Part shown: piece by piece, positions 6,265-7,037 of the stretch
Position numbering within the stretch: position 1 is the first letter of the stretch
Layout: each line of letters opens with the position of its first letter
Assembly (NCBI GenBank): GCA_945957335.1
Contig: CAMFLJ010000199.1
Location: 1 to 7,037, forward strand
Origin: an uncultured Actinomycetes bacterium
GTDB lineage: Bacteria; Actinomycetota; Acidimicrobiia; Acidimicrobiales; Acidimicrobilacustridaceae
Length of the DNA stretch: 7,037 bases
Direction of reading: 5' to 3'
The notes under the pieces: generated by a model
What the model was told of the DNA's origin: nothing
What the model saw: the letters and a program-made list of their open reading frames with translations, nothing else
The model's database searches: none
Program-made: the position numbers and the translations under genes

Positions 6265-6329
6265 CCTGAGCAACCGATGCTCATCCCGCCCTGTGGCCAC
6301 GTCGGCCGTCGGGTGGGGGGTTGCTCAGG
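6265..6329 (-). repeat. 11-bp inverted repeat covering the stop codon of the 121-residue gene
   Basis: CCTGAGCAACC (6265-6275) and GGTTGCTCAGG (6319-6329) are perfect inverted copies. The right arm contains the TGA stop (minus strand, 6327-6325) of the single-helix protein gene. Inside the 43-base loop, CCCGCCC (6285-6291) can pair with GGGTGGG (6311-6317) through one G-U pair, giving a nested stem. CCCGCCCT also occurs twice in the same direction (6254-6261 and 6285-6292). On the minus-strand transcript this structure lies between the two genes, where it could act as a terminator, processing site or attenuator. Confidence 0.5.
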
Positions 6330-6690
6330 TGAAGACGGTCTCGCCCTGCTCGTCCTGGATGCCGACGATGCGCTCCAGGCGGACCCTCACGGTGCCGTCG
6401 TCGACGGGCCACACCCAGGCACCGTGAGCGTTGCCGTCGGCCGGGCTGAGCACCACCTTGTCGGCGTCGACGGCCACGACCGTGCCCCGGACCCGGGAGA
6501 GCGACTGGAGCTCCTGGTCCTCGAGCGTGCCGATCACGACGGTGACGGGCCGGCCGACGCGGCTGTCGAGCTGCTCACGCACCTGACGGGCACGCCGCCC
6601 GCTGCCGCCGAGGCCGAGCAGGTACGCGGTGAGGCCCAGGGACACGGCGAGGATGACCACCGCCAACACCACTTCGACCTGCCAGCTCAC
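6325..6690 (-). CDS. Hypothetical 121-residue protein with one N-terminal membrane helix
   Basis: I place the start at GTG 6690 (MSWQVEVVLA), with GAGG eight bases upstream on the minus strand, because the membrane helix begins at once (residues ~4-26, VEVVLAVVILAVSLGLTAYLL). The frame extends further upstream to 6807, but those 39 residues are low-complexity Ser/Pro/Ala and precede the ribosome-binding site. After the helix come a basic hinge (GRRARQVREQL) and a beta-rich soluble part of about 75 residues (RPVTVVIGTLEDQ, RVRGTVVAVDADKVVLS, TVRVRLERIVGIQDEQGETVF), probably cytoplasmic given the Arg-rich hinge. I do not recognise a family; the soluble part could be a small SH3-like or OB-like barrel. 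The gene is divergent from the LapA-domain gene and lies 93 bases upstream of the PH-like gene on the same strand. Confidence 0.72.
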   Translation of the reverse strand: MSWQVEVVLAVVILAVSLGLTAYLLGLGGSGRRARQVREQLDSRVGRPVTVVIGTLEDQELQSLSRVRGTVVAVDADKVVLSPADGNAHGAWVWPVDDGTVRVRLERIVGIQDEQGETVFT

Positions 6691-6727
6691 AACGCGGACC
6701 TCGCTGCTCGGTCGGATCGGTGCCAGA

Positions 6728-6733
6728 ACGGTA
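6728..6733 (-). promoter_or_regulatory. Candidate -10 hexamer for the 121-residue gene
   Basis: On the minus strand TACCGT (6733 down to 6728) matches TANNNT and would start transcription near 6721, giving a leader of about 30 bases that contains the GAGG ribosome-binding site before GTG 6690. No convincing -35 is present 17 bases further upstream. Confidence 0.35.
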
Positions 6734-6799
6734 GCCGGGCAGGTGCTCGCCGGCTCGGACGCCGCACTCCCACCCTCGACGGAGGTCGGGCGCGAAGAT

Positions 6800-6832
6800 G
6801 GCGCCACGGTGACCGCCCGTGGGGACGGCGCC
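6800..6832 (+). repeat. Nested inverted repeat in the leader of the LapA-domain gene
   Basis: CCACGG (6804-6809) pairs with CCGTGG (6817-6822) over a 7-base loop, and the outer GGCG (6800-6803) pairs with CGCC (6829-6832), leaving a six-base bulge on the right side. The structure ends two bases before the GGGGAGGG ribosome-binding site, so it could affect translation of the downstream gene or serve as an operator in the 155-bp divergent intergenic region (6691-6845). High GC makes chance stems common here. Confidence 0.3.
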
Positions 6833-6845
6833 GCGGGGAGGGATC

Positions 6846-7037
6846 ATGAGCCCGGATGGTGGGAACGACGGAGCCAGGCTCGGCGCCGGTGCGATCGCCT
6901 CGATCGTCGGTGTCGTCGCGCTGGTCGTGTTCATGCTCCAGAACCGCAACAAGGTCTCGCTGGACTTCTTGATGTTCAGCGTGAGCTGGCCGCTCTGGCT
7001 GGTGATCCTGATCTCGGCCCTGCTCGGCGCGCTGATC
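6846..7037 (+). CDS. LapA-domain (DUF1049) membrane protein, 3' end cut off by window
   Basis: The first 64 residues are visible. A short polar N-terminus (MSPDGGNDGAR) leads into a first membrane helix at ~13-31 (GAGAIASIVGVVALVVFML). The diagnostic QNRNKVSLDFLMFSVSWP loop follows at ~32-49, then the start of a second helix (LWLVILISALLGALI). This helix, QN-x-V-x-x-x-F loop, helix arrangement is the lipopolysaccharide-assembly-protein-A domain, DUF1049, found in many bacteria including those without LPS. In Actinomycetota these are small inner-membrane proteins of unknown role, so the LapA name should not be taken to mean LPS assembly. ATG 6846 follows GGAGG (6837-6841) by four bases, a slightly short spacing. 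Usual length is about 80-130 residues, so roughly half or more is shown. Confidence 0.87.
   Translation, partial: MSPDGGNDGARLGAGAIASIVGVVALVVFMLQNRNKVSLDFLMFSVSWPLWLVILISALLGALI

Noticed and set aside
6232..6300. N-terminal extension of the PH-like protein to GTG 6300
   Set aside because: The added 23 residues are Arg/Pro/Gly-rich and overlap the inverted repeat; MTSTEKF at 6231 is a more natural start, though its ribosome-binding site is also poor.

Overview
The window is about 7 kb of very GC-rich DNA with strong third-position G/C bias, short intergenic gaps and no mobile elements, RNA genes or CRISPR. Protein styles suggest a high-GC Actinomycetota chromosome, perhaps class Acidimicrobiia: an actinobacterial-type CysQ, an ABC1 kinase with a long N-terminal extension, and a Pro/Thr-rich surface protein anchored by a C-terminal helix. 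The lineage is inferred from style only; no marker gene is present.

Layout. Bases 2-1006 (+) hold the 3' part of an acyltransferase-3 family membrane protein. Bases 1108-2489 (+) encode a secreted, membrane-anchored surface protein. Its signal peptide lies in a different frame from its only good start codon, so it carries an apparent one-base frameshift near 1131-1134. Bases 2572-3189 (+) encode a small sulfotransferase-family protein. Bases 3236-4009 (+) encode a CysQ-type 3'(2'),5'-bisphosphate nucleotidase. Bases 4098-5729 (+) encode an ABC1/UbiB-family atypical kinase. Convergent to it on the minus strand are a 151-residue protein with a PH-like C-terminal half (5776-6231) and a 121-residue protein with one N-terminal membrane helix (6325-6690). 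At the right edge a LapA-domain (DUF1049) membrane protein starts at 6846 and runs off the window.

How the genes fit together. The clearest functional pairing is sulfotransferase plus CysQ. A PAPS-dependent sulfotransferase would release 3'-phosphoadenosine 5'-phosphate (PAP), and CysQ-type enzymes remove PAP. The remaining genes (acyltransferase, surface protein, LapA-like protein, single-helix protein) are mostly envelope-related but do not form a recognisable pathway. Both cysQ and the kinase gene have a TANNNT -10 hexamer 6-7 bases upstream of their ATG, as expected for leaderless transcripts, so they probably have their own promoters.

I see no convincing new multi-gene system. The points most worth checking are the frameshifted signal peptide, the sulfotransferase/CysQ pair, the leaderless promoters, and an 11-bp inverted repeat that covers the stop codon of the 121-residue gene.
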